Positions 1 through 8,876 of a stretch of 64,000 bases of DNA are shown here, one piece after another. The stretch's first letter is position 1. Each line of letters starts with the position of its first letter. The DNA is from Metabacillus bambusae (lineage in GTDB: Bacteria > Bacillota > Bacilli > Bacillales > Bacillaceae). The translations under genes were made by a program, and so were the position numbers. The notes beneath the pieces were generated by a model. It worked only from the letters and a program-made list of their open reading frames with translations, had not been told where the DNA came from and made no database searches. The DNA lies in contig NZ_JAGDEL010000004.1 of assembly GCF_017497975.1 (NCBI RefSeq), positions 307,720 through 371,719 on the forward strand. Reading direction: 5' to 3'.

Positions 1-2726
1 CAGACCATATCCGTACATTATCTGGATTAGCGAATACAGCAGTAAGCTGTTATCCGAATGCTGGATTACCAGATGAAGAAGGAAATTACCATGAATCACC
101 TGAGTCACTTGCCAAAAAACTTGTTGGCTTCGCTGAACAAGGCTGGCTAAACTTTGTAGGTGGCTGTTGTGGAACAACTCCAGAACATATTAAAGCTATT
201 TGTGATGCTGTATCAACGATCAGCCCTCGGAACATTGAAGACGTTTCAAGTGGTCACACTGTTTCTGGAATCGATGCCCTTCTTTATGAAGATGGCATGC
301 GTCCACTATTTGTCGGAGAACGTACAAACGTAATCGGTTCCCGTAAATTCAAACGGTTGATTGCAGAACAAAAATTTGAAGAAGCCTCTGAAATTGCTAG
401 AGCACAGGTGAAAAATGGTGCACATGTTATCGATATTTGCTTAGCAGACCCTGACAGAGATGAGCTTGAAGACATGGAGGCATTCATTCAAGAGGTTGTT
501 AAAAAGGTAAAGGCTCCTCTCGTTATTGACTCAACAGATGAAAAGGTCATCGAAAGAGCATTAAAATATTCTCAAGGTAAAGCAATCATCAACTCAATTA
601 ACCTTGAGGACGGTGAAGAACGCTTCGATGCAATTGTTCCCCTTGTTAAAAAATATGGTGGAGCTTTAGTAGTAGGAACCATTGATGAAATTGGGATGGC
701 CTTAACAGCTGAAAAAAAGCTTGAGGTTGCGATTCGTTCACATGATTTACTTGTCAAAAAACATGGTCTTAAGGCGAGTGATTTAATATTTGACCCGCTT
801 GTTTTCCCGGTTGGAACTGGTGATGAGCAATATATTGGATCTGCGAATGAAACAGTACGTGGTATTCAGCTGATAAAGGAACACTTACCAGAATGCTTAA
901 CCATCCTCGGCGTTAGTAATGTATCCTTTGGTCTTCCTCCTGTTGGACGTGAAGTATTGAATGCAGTTTATTTATACCACTGTACACAAGCAGGACTTGA
1001 TTATGCGATTGTAAACACAGAAAAATTAGAGCGTTTTGCTTCGATTCCAAAGGCTGAAATCCAGCAAGCAGAAGATCTGTTATTTAAAACAACTGATGAA
1101 ACACTCGCTGCCTTTACAGCATTTTATCGAGGAAAGAAAAAGGAAAACAAAAAGCCAGTTAAATCTCTTCCATTAGAAGAAAGACTAGCTCTATATATCG
1201 TTGAAGGAACAAAGGAAGGTCTTCTTCCAGATTTAGAATTAGCTCTTAAAAAGTACCCTGATCCTCTTTCGATCATCAACGGACCACTAATGGCTGGAAT
1301 GGCCGAGGTTGGTGTATTGTTTAATGACAATCAATTAATTGTTGCTGAAGTATTGCAAAGTGCTGAAGTAATGAAAGCTTCCGTATCCTATTTAGAACAA
1401 TTTATGGACAAGAAAGACGATAGTGGAAAAGGTAAAATTTTATTAGCAACGGTTAAAGGTGATGTTCACGATATCGGTAAAAACTTAGTGGACATTATTT
1501 TAAGTAATAATGGTTATAAGGTTGTTGACCTGGGAATAAAAGTAACACCTCAAACACTTATTCAAGCAGTTAAAGATGAAAAACCCGATATTATTGGTTT
1601 GTCTGGGCTTTTAGTAAAATCTGCTCAGCAAATGGTCATTACTGCTCAGGACTTACATGAAGCTAATTGCAACGTACCAATTTTAGTAGGTGGAGCTGCC
1701 CTTTCAAGAAAATTTACGAGAATGAAAATTTCTCCACAATATACGGGTCCAGTTGTTTACGCAAAAGATGCAATGGACGGATTATCCTTAGCAAATCAAT
1801 TGCGGACTTCTCCAGAGCTGTTTGCTGAAAAAGAAGCTGCAGTTACTGAAGAATCAAAACCAAAAAGTACGCAGACGAAAGCTGTTACTGAGCTATTAGA
1901 AAAGCGTGGTAACCTTAGTGAAGCACCTATCTTTACTCCGGTGGATACTAAGCGTCATTTGATTAAAGATATTGATATTACCCAAATTATTCCTTATGTA
2001 AATATGCAAATGCTAATCGGACACCACCTTGGATTAAAAGGAAAAATCAAGGAATTGGTGCAAAAGAAAGATCCAAAAGCATTAGAATTAGTTGAGTTAA
2101 TTCAAGACCTATTAAAGGATGGTGCCAAAAAGAAATGGTTTAAGCCAGCTGTTGCTTATCAATTCTACCCATCTTATAGTGAAGGAAATAAATTGTATAT
2201 TTTAGATCCAAATAACACAAATTCGATTTTGGAAACATTTGATTTTCCAAGACAAGAAAAACTACCATACCGTTGTATCTCAGATTATGTTCGCCCTAAG
2301 CAGGAAGATGGATTTGATTATGTAGCCATGTTTGCAGTTACAGCGGGCAGCCAAATTCGCGAGTTAGCACAAGGCTTTAAGGAACAAGGAGATTATTTAA
2401 AAAGCCATGCTGTTCAAGCACTTGCTTTAGAGCTTGCAGAAGGACTAGCAGAACGAACACATCAGCTTGTTCGCGATCGTTGGGGCTTCCCTGATGCCCC
2501 TGACTTTACAATGGATCAGCGCTTTTCAGCTAAATATCAAGGTCAAAGGTATTCGTTTGGCTATCCGGCCTGTCCTGACCTTGAAGATCAAGAAAAACTC
2601 TTTAAGCTATTAAGACCTGAAGATATTGGAATTCAGTTAACAGAGGGCTTTATGATGGAGCCTGAAGCATCTGTTACAGCAATTGTCGTGGCCCATCCAG
2701 AAGCAAGATATTTTAATGTTATGTAA
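1..2726 (+). CDS. metH: cobalamin-dependent methionine synthase, 5' end outside window
   Basis: Transfers a methyl group from methyltetrahydrofolate to homocysteine through cobalamin. The reading frame is open from base 3, well upstream of the first in-frame ATG at 297, so this is the 3' part of a longer gene. The first ~98 codons hold the end of the homocysteine domain, with the GGCCGTTP zinc-ligand motif near base 160. Next come the pterin-binding domain (starting MRPLFVGERTN), the cobalamin module with DVHDIGKN (the His is the usual lower cobalt ligand) near base 1460, and the C-terminal AdoMet-binding reactivation domain (RFSxKYQGQRYSFGYPACPD). The enzyme looks intact through its end. A terminator follows directly. 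Confidence 0.96.
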   Translation, partial: DHIRTLSGLANTAVSCYPNAGLPDEEGNYHESPESLAKKLVGFAEQGWLNFVGGCCGTTPEHIKAICDAVSTISPRNIEDVSSGHTVSGIDALLYEDGMRPLFVGERTNVIGSRKFKRLIAEQKFEEASEIARAQVKNGAHVIDICLADPDRDELEDMEAFIQEVVKKVKAPLVIDSTDEKVIERALKYSQGKAIINSINLEDGEERFDAIVPLVKKYGGALVVGTIDEIGMALTAEKKLEVAIRSHDLLVKKHGLKASDLIFDPLVFPVGTGDEQYIGSANETVRGIQLIKEHLPECLTILGVSNVSFGLPPVGREVLNAVYLYHCTQAGLDYAIVNTEKLERFASIPKAEIQQAEDLLFKTTDETLAAFTAFYRGKKKENKKPVKSLPLEERLALYIVEGTKEGLLPDLELALKKYPDPLSIINGPLMAGMAEVGVLFNDNQLIVAEVLQSAEVMKASVSYLEQFMDKKDDSGKGKILLATVKGDVHDIGKNLVDIILSNNGYKVVDLGIKVTPQTLIQAVKDEKPDIIGLSGLLVKSAQQMVITAQDLHEANCNVPILVGGAALSRKFTRMKISPQYTGPVVYAKDAMDGLSLANQLRTSPELFAEKEAAVTEESKPKSTQTKAVTELLEKRGNLSEAPIFTPVDTKRHLIKDIDITQIIPYVNMQMLIGHHLGLKGKIKELVQKKDPKALELVELIQDLLKDGAKKKWFKPAVAYQFYPSYSEGNKLYILDPNNTNSILETFDFPRQEKLPYRCISDYVRPKQEDGFDYVAMFAVTAGSQIRELAQGFKEQGDYLKSHAVQALALELAEGLAERTHQLVRDRWGFPDAPDFTMDQRFSAKYQGQRYSFGYPACPDLEDQEKLFKLLRPEDIGIQLTEGFMMEPEASVTAIVVAHPEARYFNVM

Positions 2727-2741
2727 TAACTTTTGAAGAAG

Positions 2742-2778
2742 AGTCCTGAAACTTTACGTTTCAGGGCTTTTTCTATTT
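2742..2778 (+). terminator. intrinsic terminator of metH
   Basis: An 8-bp stem (CCTGAAAC pairing with GTTTCAGG) with a 5-base loop is followed by a T-rich tract, 18 bases after the metH stop codon. Confidence 0.85.
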
Positions 2779-3043
2779 TTAATCGGTCAATCCAGTATTT
2801 ACCTACATCAAAAGTCTTAAGTCTAATTAATGAGTATACTTCCGACAATCAAATGAATTCATTTCTAGAACAAACAGTTATACTATTCCATAGAAGTTAG
2901 GCAACTAACTGGTTCATTGTAGATATTGTTTGAGCTAAAGAATTGACAATAAGAGTTTAAGTAACTAAAATCAAGGATGTTAAAAAGAAAGTGTAGCAAC
3001 TTCTTTTATAAACTAAACATTAACATGAAACTAAACAAAAATG

Positions 3044-3057
3044 GTTGCTATAGCAAC
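3044..3057. promoter_or_regulatory. palindromic operator 1 upstream of azoR
   Basis: GTTGCTATAGCAAC is a perfect 14-bp palindrome about 100 bases before azoR. A near copy lies at 3112-3125 and a GCAAC half-site near 2995. The pattern suits a dimeric regulator, most simply the MarR-type protein encoded just downstream; that assignment is inference. The rest of the 2779-3043 stretch shows no gene. Confidence 0.55.
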
Positions 3058-3080
3058 TATTAGGCATCATCTTGCACTCT

Positions 3081-3125
3081 TTTAGACTTACAGAGTTCTT
3101 ATTTTAAAATAGTTGCTATAACAAC
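3081..3125 (+). promoter_or_regulatory. candidate azoR promoter overlapped by operator 2
   Basis: A weak -35-like TTTAGA (3081) and TAAAAT (3105-3110) are 18 bases apart. The second operator copy, GTTGCTATAACAAC (3112-3125), falls on the expected transcription start, as expected for repression. The azoR ribosome site TTGGAGGAAAA follows. Confidence 0.45.
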
Positions 3126-3146
3126 AAAAATTGGAGGAAAACATTT

Positions 3147-3773
3147 ATGTCAAACGTATTATTTATTAAAGCAAATTCACGCCCTATATCACAGGCTGTC
3201 AGTGTTCAATTATATGATGCTTTCTTACAAAGCTACAAAGAATCTCATCCAGAAGATTCAATCACAGAGCTTGATTTATTCAGCGAAAATCTACCTTATT
3301 ATGGAGTAGATAGTATTAATGGAATGTTTAAATTAGGTAAGGGTATCGAGTTATCTTCTGATGAACAAGCTGCTACAGCAACAGTAAAAAAATATCTAGA
3401 TCAGTTTTTATCTGCAGATAAAATTGTATTAGCATTTCCACTTTGGAACTTTGCTGTCCCTGCTGTTCTGCATACGTACATGGATTATCTATGCCAAGCT
3501 GGAACAACGTTCAAATATACGCCAGAGGGACCTGTTGGTTTACTTTCTGATAAAAAAGTTACTCTTCTTAATGCAAGAGGTGGTGTTTATTCAGAAGGAC
3601 CTGCTGCTTCAAAAGAAATGGCAGTTAACTATGTTACAACAATTTTAGATTTCTTTGGTATTAACAATGTTACAAATATTATCATCGAGGGACATAATCA
3701 ATTCCCAGAACAGGCTAGTGAAATTATTGAAAATGGATTAAGAGAAGCAGTAACAGCTGCAAATACTTTTTAA
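3147..3773 (+). CDS. azoR: FMN-dependent NADH-azoreductase / quinone reductase
   Basis: A 208-residue flavodoxin-like protein of the AzoR family, which uses FMN and NADH for two-electron reduction of quinones and azo compounds and protects against thiol-reactive electrophiles. The family region FPLWNFAVP..LHTYMDYLCQAG is present near residues 98-120, as is an ARGG stretch near the flavin site. The ATG follows GGAGGAAAAC with good spacing. It is a single-gene unit between two operator-like palindromes and a strong terminator. The next gene is a MarR regulator, the arrangement seen for electrophile-sensing azoR genes in Bacillus (YodB, MhqR). Confidence 0.92.
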   Translation: MSNVLFIKANSRPISQAVSVQLYDAFLQSYKESHPEDSITELDLFSENLPYYGVDSINGMFKLGKGIELSSDEQAATATVKKYLDQFLSADKIVLAFPLWNFAVPAVLHTYMDYLCQAGTTFKYTPEGPVGLLSDKKVTLLNARGGVYSEGPAASKEMAVNYVTTILDFFGINNVTNIIIEGHNQFPEQASEIIENGLREAVTAANTF

Positions 3774-3785
3774 ACAGTTCTTCAT

Positions 3786-3820
3786 TAGACCAAAAGGCTT
3801 GCCTTTTGGTCTAATTCTAT
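3786..3820 (+). terminator. intrinsic terminator of azoR
   Basis: A 12-bp GC-containing stem (AGACCAAAAGGC with its complement) and a 3-base loop, then a T-rich tail, 13 bases after the azoR stop. Confidence 0.85.
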
Positions 3821-3896
3821 TTTCCTATAAATTGAAATAAGGTATACTTGTAACTAAATTTATTCATTACAAGTAACATTTAGGAGATTAGATGCA

Positions 3897-4322
3897 ATGA
3901 AGCTATTTTTAGATGATTATATCAGTATCTTTATCCATCATTCAGATTTAATGTTTACAAATTATGTGAAAAAAAAATTAGCCCCCTTTAACATTGCACC
4001 AGAACAAAATTTAGTCATGATGTTACTATGGGAACAAGATGGTCTCAGCCAAAATGAAATTACAGTTAAGCTAAATAAAGATAAAACGAATATTGCTAGA
4101 ATGTCGCAAGGTCTTGAACAAAAGGGGTTTGTGAAAAAGTTAATCTGTCCAAAAGATCGTCGTGCCCAACGGTTATATCTAACAGAAAAAGGGAGGAATT
4201 TAAGTGAACATGTCCTTCCTATTGCAGAAGAATTTCACGAAATTCTTTGTAAGAATATAACAGAGGAAGAGCTTATACAACTAAGAAAGGTTCTTTCTAA
4301 AATGAGGGAGAATTTGCAATAA
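3897..4322 (+). CDS. MarR-family transcriptional regulator
   Basis: A 141-residue winged-helix protein. The HTH (LSQNEITVKLNKDKTNIARM) and the wing (KKLICPKDRRAQRLYLTEKGR, including the conserved DxR) are clear. The ATG at 3897 is preceded by TAGGAG. It is not co-transcribed with azoR, since a terminator lies between, but it is the obvious candidate to bind the palindromes upstream of azoR. Cysteines at residues ~79 (CPKDRR wing) and ~118 could act in redox sensing, but nothing proves that. Confidence 0.88.
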   Translation: MKLFLDDYISIFIHHSDLMFTNYVKKKLAPFNIAPEQNLVMMLLWEQDGLSQNEITVKLNKDKTNIARMSQGLEQKGFVKKLICPKDRRAQRLYLTEKGRNLSEHVLPIAEEFHEILCKNITEEELIQLRKVLSKMRENLQ

Positions 4323-4342
4323 TATGCACCTTTATACCAAAA

Positions 4343-4376
4343 GAAATCTGACGTTTAAGAGGCAGGTTTCTTTTTC
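4343..4376 (+). terminator. probable terminator after the MarR gene
   Basis: GAAATCTG pairs with CAGGTTTC (one G-T pair) around a 12-base loop, followed by TTTTTCATTTTT. Confidence 0.6.
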
Positions 4377-4428
4377 ATTTTTACAAGGTATTTCTCAGTT
4401 ATTATCATAACCGCATTTCCTACTTTTT

Positions 4429-4454
4429 GTTTACCCCCTCCTTTTTTCGGGAAT
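4429..4454 (+). promoter_or_regulatory. sigma-B-type promoter of the stress SDR
   Basis: GTTTAC, 14 bases, then GGGAAT closely matches the sigma-B consensus GTTTAA-N13-15-GGGWAW. It would start transcription about 75 bases before the TTG start codon. The gene belongs to a family known as general-stress proteins in B. subtilis, which supports the call. Confidence 0.65.
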
Positions 4455-4537
4455 ATCAAAACCACTTCACCTAAACATACTTTTAGACGTTTTTTCACAT
4501 ACTACTATACGGCAGTTAATTCGAGGAGGTAATTATA

Positions 4538-5413
4538 TTGAGTAACAATCAACAAAATCAACCGAAACAAACAATGCCGCCACAGCATCAAGATGTACAG
4601 CCAGGTCATGAGGATATGATGAATCCAACACCTAAATTTGATGATTCAACCTATACTGGAAGTGGAAAACTTAAAAACAAGGTTGCGATTATTACTGGTG
4701 GGGATAGTGGAATTGGACGAGCTGTTGCCGTATTTTTTGCTAAGGAAGGCGCAGATGTTGTTATTTCCTATTTAGATGAACAAAAAGATGCAGACGAAAC
4801 AAAAAAGCATGTTGAAGAACAAGGACAAAAGTGCCTGCTTGTATCCGGTGATATTGGTGATGAAAAAGTATGCCAGCAAATCGTATCAGAAACAATGAAC
4901 ACATTCGGAAGATTAGATATACTAGTAAACAATGCGGCTGAACAGCATCCCCAACAAGGGATTGAAGACATAACAAGTGAGCAGCTTGAAAGGACATTTC
5001 GAACAAACATCTTCTCTTTCTTTTATTTAACAAAAGCCGCTCTTCCACATTTAAAGAACGGTAGTGCAATTGTGAACACCTCATCTGTAACTGCTTATGC
5101 AGGTAATGAGCAGTTGATTGATTATTCAGCTACAAAAGGTGCTATTACAACCTTTACTAGATCCTTAGCCCTTTCTCTAGCAGGTAAAGGGATTCGCGTC
5201 AATGCTGTGGCACCTGGTCCAATTTGGACTCCATTAATCCCTTCTACTTTTCCGGCTGATCAAGTAGCTACATTTGGAGCAAACACACCAATGAAACGAC
5301 CGGGACAGCCAGAAGAATTAGCACCAGCTTATGTTTTCTTAGCAAGTGATGATTCTTCTTACATGTCAGGTCAGATGATTCATGTGAACGGTGGAAAAAT
5401 AGTTAACGGGTAA
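4538..5413 (+). CDS. short-chain dehydrogenase, general-stress YhdF/YdaD type
   Basis: A 291-residue SDR with a ~45-residue Gln/Pro/His-rich N-terminal extension typical of the stress-induced subgroup. The Rossmann motif TGGDSGIG (residues ~54-61), NNAAEQHP, the catalytic Ser in NTSSVTAY and the YSATKG Tyr/Lys pair are all present. Translation begins at TTG, placed 7 bases after GAGGAGGT. The substrate is not known. The upstream sigma-B-like promoter suggests induction by stress or energy limitation. Confidence 0.9.
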   Translation: MSNNQQNQPKQTMPPQHQDVQPGHEDMMNPTPKFDDSTYTGSGKLKNKVAIITGGDSGIGRAVAVFFAKEGADVVISYLDEQKDADETKKHVEEQGQKCLLVSGDIGDEKVCQQIVSETMNTFGRLDILVNNAAEQHPQQGIEDITSEQLERTFRTNIFSFFYLTKAALPHLKNGSAIVNTSSVTAYAGNEQLIDYSATKGAITTFTRSLALSLAGKGIRVNAVAPGPIWTPLIPSTFPADQVATFGANTPMKRPGQPEELAPAYVFLASDDSSYMSGQMIHVNGGKIVNG

Positions 5414-5462
5414 AAGATCGAATGAGCTAGTTCGACCAAAATTACGAGGGTCACTCTTTGAG

Positions 5463-6416
5463 TCATCCTCGTTTACTCATTAAAAACCTTAACGTTTCTT
5501 CCAGTCCTTTTTTATAAGGAGTAGCTAGAATTGGTCCTATACGGTTCTCATATTTTTCTCCACTCAGTTGAAATCCTTCTTCAGTAAGGTACATAATCTC
5601 CACAACCTCTTTCATAAATGAATCAAACAATCCACTTATGCGAATAACCTGTTTATTTAAGGGGATGACGATTTTTCTATTTCCAGTTATATCGCGTGCC
5701 ATCTGAATGATCTCATCTCCTGAAATCAATCCAAGGCCAGGTATATTCCAATTCTCTCCATAGCTTTCATTTTTTTCAGCAATGTTCACAATCATTTTTG
5801 CTGCATCTGGTAAATAGACATATTCCCTTGGTGTTTTTAAGTTCCCGATAAATACTGACATTTTATTTGCTGCTATACCAGTCAATGTAGGCTGTAAATA
5901 AGAATTCTGTGAGGTAGGACCATAGTAATCTGGTAGTCTAACAATTAATGGTTTTGCTTTTTTCCATTTCTTATTAAAAACTAACTTTTCGAACTCTACC
6001 CTTATCCTACCTTTCTTCGTATGTGGTTGTTTTGGATGATTTTCATTACCTATATCGACTTGATGTCCGTAAACATATATGCCATCTACTATGACTATTT
6101 TTTTACCAAGAAAATCTGCCGCCTTCATCACACTTTCACCAAGCAACAGGAGCTTTTCTGCCATTTCTTGATATTGAACGTTAGCACATTGGAACATTAC
6201 ATCCACATCTTCTGCTGCCTCTACAATGGTTTTATACTCAAATATGTCCCCCATCTTATAGGTTAATTGTTGTGTAGCATGGTGCTCGATCATTAATTGT
6301 TTTAATTTGCTTTCAGATCGACCAAAAGCTACGACCTTTACACCTCTAGCTAGTAATTCCGCGACAATTGCTTGGCCTGTTCCACCCGTTGCTCCTAATA
6401 CGATTGCTTTTTCCAT
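5463..6416 (-). CDS. NAD(P)-dependent sugar-epimerase-like / NmrA-like protein
   Basis: An atypical SDR with the N-terminal dinucleotide motif GATGGTGQ directly after the start. The middle region (IVRLPDYYGP) resembles epimerase-type substrate domains. I use the internal ATG at 6416 because AAAGAAGTGG precedes it; the first ATG at 6434 has no ribosome site and lies next to a regulatory palindrome. It is the only gene downstream of the TetR regulator and carries the same operator, so it is probably the regulator's target. Substrate unknown. Confidence 0.8.
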   Translation of the reverse strand: MEKAIVLGATGGTGQAIVAELLARGVKVVAFGRSESKLKQLMIEHHATQQLTYKMGDIFEYKTIVEAAEDVDVMFQCANVQYQEMAEKLLLLGESVMKAADFLGKKIVIVDGIYVYGHQVDIGNENHPKQPHTKKGRIRVEFEKLVFNKKWKKAKPLIVRLPDYYGPTSQNSYLQPTLTGIAANKMSVFIGNLKTPREYVYLPDAAKMIVNIAEKNESYGENWNIPGLGLISGDEIIQMARDITGNRKIVIPLNKQVIRISGLFDSFMKEVVEIMYLTEEGFQLSGEKYENRIGPILATPYKKGLEETLRFLMSKRG

Positions 6417-6445
6417 TTTAACCACTTCTTTCATTTAATTTTGTG

Positions 6446-6463
6446 AGTGATTGATCAATTACT
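6446..6463. promoter_or_regulatory. TetR-type operator before the epimerase gene
   Basis: AGTGATTGATCAATTACT is an 18-bp near-perfect palindrome just upstream of the epimerase start. The first 17 bases recur unchanged at 7046-7062, upstream of the tetR-type gene. Confidence 0.65.
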
Positions 6464-6495
6464 AAAGTATTAAAATAAAAACCGACTTTAATCGG

Positions 6496-7017
6496 TTATT
6501 TATTTTGTTCTCCATTAATGAGTTCTGGTAAATCGATAAATGAAGAAATATTACACAAAATTCCTATCGCAAGGAATGTCGTTACTTCTCTCTCAGCATT
6601 GTTAATTCCCGCCGAGTGAAATTTATCCAAGGTAAAACTTCTAATGCGTGACAAACCTATTCTCGTAGAATTTCTGATTGATTCTTCTGTTACTGAAAAC
6701 CCTATTACTTGCAGTGCAATTTCATTCGGATGGGAAGCGGATAAATTTTCATACGCTTTTACCATTTCTTTGACCAAATGCTCAGGCTTCGCCTCTACAT
6801 CTTTAAAAGTTTGTAGAATTCTTTCAAATGCACGGTCAAGTGCTGCAACAAATAGTTCTTCCTTTGTTTTAAAGAATCGAAAGACATAAGATTGTGAAAT
6901 ACCTGCTTTTTCTGCAATTAGCGCAGTTGTTGTATTATAATAGCCCCTGTCTGCGAATACTTCTAAACCTGCCTCAAGAAGTTCATCCAAACGTTGCTCC
7001 TTTTTTTGCCTAACCAT
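6496..7017 (-). CDS. TetR/AcrR-family transcriptional regulator
   Basis: A 173-residue protein with a classical TetR N-terminal HTH (TTTALIAEKAGISQSYVFRFFKTKEEL, residues ~28-54) and a variable ligand domain. It lies about 80 bases upstream of, and on the same strand as, the epimerase-like gene. Identical operator cores precede both genes, so autorepression plus control of the downstream gene is the simplest reading. The ligand is unknown. Confidence 0.88.
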   Translation of the reverse strand: MVRQKKEQRLDELLEAGLEVFADRGYYNTTTALIAEKAGISQSYVFRFFKTKEELFVAALDRAFERILQTFKDVEAKPEHLVKEMVKAYENLSASHPNEIALQVIGFSVTEESIRNSTRIGLSRIRSFTLDKFHSAGINNAEREVTTFLAIGILCNISSFIDLPELINGEQNK

Positions 7018-7045
7018 CGTTAAAGACTCCCTTTACACAAAAGTA

Positions 7046-7063
7046 AGTGATTGATCAATTACA
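7046..7063. promoter_or_regulatory. TetR-type operator before the regulator gene
   Basis: AGTGATTGATCAATTACA is a second copy of the palindrome, 28 bases upstream of the tetR-type start codon. Confidence 0.65.
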
Positions 7064-7192
7064 TAATAAACCACTATGCTTCTTTTTTCAAGTAAATAAA
7101 TCATAAAGTTTTTTGTGTTGATTATAGAATAGTAGCTAGCAAGGCGTATATCTAACCAAAAAAAGAGCTGACTCATCATCAACTCTCTCCTA

Positions 7193-8713
7193 TTACGAAC
7201 TATTCCTTTGTCCACGTTTTTTTGCAGCAATTAAAAACAAAATAAATAAAACTGGGATAACGATAAACACACTAATAAACGGTAAATTCAAGCCTTTTTT
7301 ATCCTTCATTTCATAAACCTCAGCTAATTCACGGTCAATAATAAACTCATATTCACCATTTTCCTCTTCAAAGGAATCACCTGTCACTAAACCTCGAAGC
7401 TCCTTATTTTCTGCAATTTCAGAAGCTGGGATTATAACATTTTGTGAAGCAGATGTATTATTGATGGCGACAATAACGGTCTCATCTTCAAATGTCCTTT
7501 TAAAAAGAATCATTCCTTCTTTTTCATACAAAACTTGATAATCACCGTTTGTTAAAGCTGGTAAACTCTTTCTAATAGTTGCTAGCTTAGCTATATAATC
7601 AATCAGCTCTTCATCAGATTGAAAGTTCATTAATGGTCGATTTTCTGGAGGCTCTCCTCCATCAATAGCTATTTCAGAACCATAATAAACAACAGGGGTG
7701 CCTGGAATTGTGTACATATAGGAAAATGCCATTTTTAATCTAATTCCAGGATGTTGTTGATTTTCAATTGATTTTCTAGTAAAACGAACTGTATTATCAT
7801 TGTCAATATATGTACTCAGCTTTTTTGATGATTGCTCTACTATTTTAGTTACAACTGTAAAAGGTTGATCGATATTTGCAAACATATCTGAAGCTTCTTC
7901 AAAAAAGCGTTCATTTAAGAGTGAATGAAACCCGGCCTCTTTGTAAGCAGATATTGTTTCATCTCGATTATCTAGCAATGAACCAAGTAAATAAAAGTTC
8001 TTGTTTACCTTTTCAATCTCATCATGAAATAACTGCCAAAATTCCGGTTCAATCGTATCAGCATGGTCAATATAATAGCCATCAATCTTTGTTTCTTCTA
8101 CCCACCACTTCGCCGCATCAATTAAGTAAGCTCTAGTTTCTGGATTTTCAGTGGCAAGATCAGGAAGCCCTTTATACCATCCCTTTAATCTGTTCTCTTC
8201 ATTTTGTACGTCTGTTAATTCTACTTCGTCATGAAACCATTGCAGTTTTTTTTCGTCCTCTACCCAAGGATGATTAGGTCCAACATGGTTTGCAACAAAC
8301 TCTAACATAATCTTCATATCTCTTTTATGTGATTCATCAACTAATCGCTTCAAATCTTCTAAGCTTCCGAAATGCTCTTCTACTTTATTGTGATCCTCTA
8401 TTAGATCTCCAGCATAACCAGCTGCCTCATTTGCGAAAATTGATGATAGAGCAATTGTGGTAAAACCCATTTCTTGAAGGTAATCTAATTTCTTTATTAT
8501 TCCTTCTATATCCCCGCCATGATAAGCTTCTGGGTTCTGTGGATCTAGATCATCCCCATCATTATGGGGGTTCCCATTATTAAAACGATCGACAACAACA
8601 TAATAAATTAATTCTTCCTGCAATGTTTTTTCTTCTTTTTCATCTGCACTTACTGGTAAGGAGTAAAAAAGAAGAAACGGAATTAGTAATAGTTTTAAAG
8701 CTTGCCTTCGCAT
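7193..8713 (-). CDS. membrane-anchored, degenerate GH13 alpha-amylase-like protein
   Basis: A 506-residue exported GH13 homologue. There is a signal peptide (residues 1-23, cleavage after VSA), a (beta/alpha)8 GH13 fold with calcium-type loops, and a C-terminal membrane segment (~474-494) followed by a basic tail, so it should sit on the outer face of the membrane. Aligned with the neighbouring neopullulanase, the nucleophile Asp216 is kept (GYYIDHAD). The preceding Arg is Tyr214, the acid/base Glu is Ser245 (LLGSLLD where the family has GEVW), and the second-shell Asp of the (N/S)HD motif is Asn307 (DNDN). It is therefore probably inactive as a glycosidase and may bind glucan. The ATG follows AGGAGGA. 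Confidence 0.85.
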   Translation of the reverse strand: MRRQALKLLLIPFLLFYSLPVSADEKEEKTLQEELIYYVVVDRFNNGNPHNDGDDLDPQNPEAYHGGDIEGIIKKLDYLQEMGFTTIALSSIFANEAAGYAGDLIEDHNKVEEHFGSLEDLKRLVDESHKRDMKIMLEFVANHVGPNHPWVEDEKKLQWFHDEVELTDVQNEENRLKGWYKGLPDLATENPETRAYLIDAAKWWVEETKIDGYYIDHADTIEPEFWQLFHDEIEKVNKNFYLLGSLLDNRDETISAYKEAGFHSLLNERFFEEASDMFANIDQPFTVVTKIVEQSSKKLSTYIDNDNTVRFTRKSIENQQHPGIRLKMAFSYMYTIPGTPVVYYGSEIAIDGGEPPENRPLMNFQSDEELIDYIAKLATIRKSLPALTNGDYQVLYEKEGMILFKRTFEDETVIVAINNTSASQNVIIPASEIAENKELRGLVTGDSFEEENGEYEFIIDRELAEVYEMKDKKGLNLPFISVFIVIPVLFILFLIAAKKRGQRNSS

Positions 8714-8876
8714 ATTCGTTCCGTTCCTCCTAAAATCGCTAATATATTTTGTCTACTATGTTAAGAGTAGCGTTTTCACTCATAGCACGTCAAACTTATA
8801 TTGGTTAATTTTTTAAATATGTGTCGATTATATTATAGATCGTTAAAATCTGGGAATGGAATATGAAGGAGGAATT

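Noticed and set aside
7033..7230. Small minus-strand frame of 65 codons between the TetR and amylase-like genes
   Set aside because: No ribosome site; it overlaps the amylase 3' end and the operator.
8765..8785. A catabolite-response-like sequence (complement TGAAAACGCTA) between the GH13 genes
   Set aside because: Only the left part of the cre consensus matches; the symmetric right end is missing.
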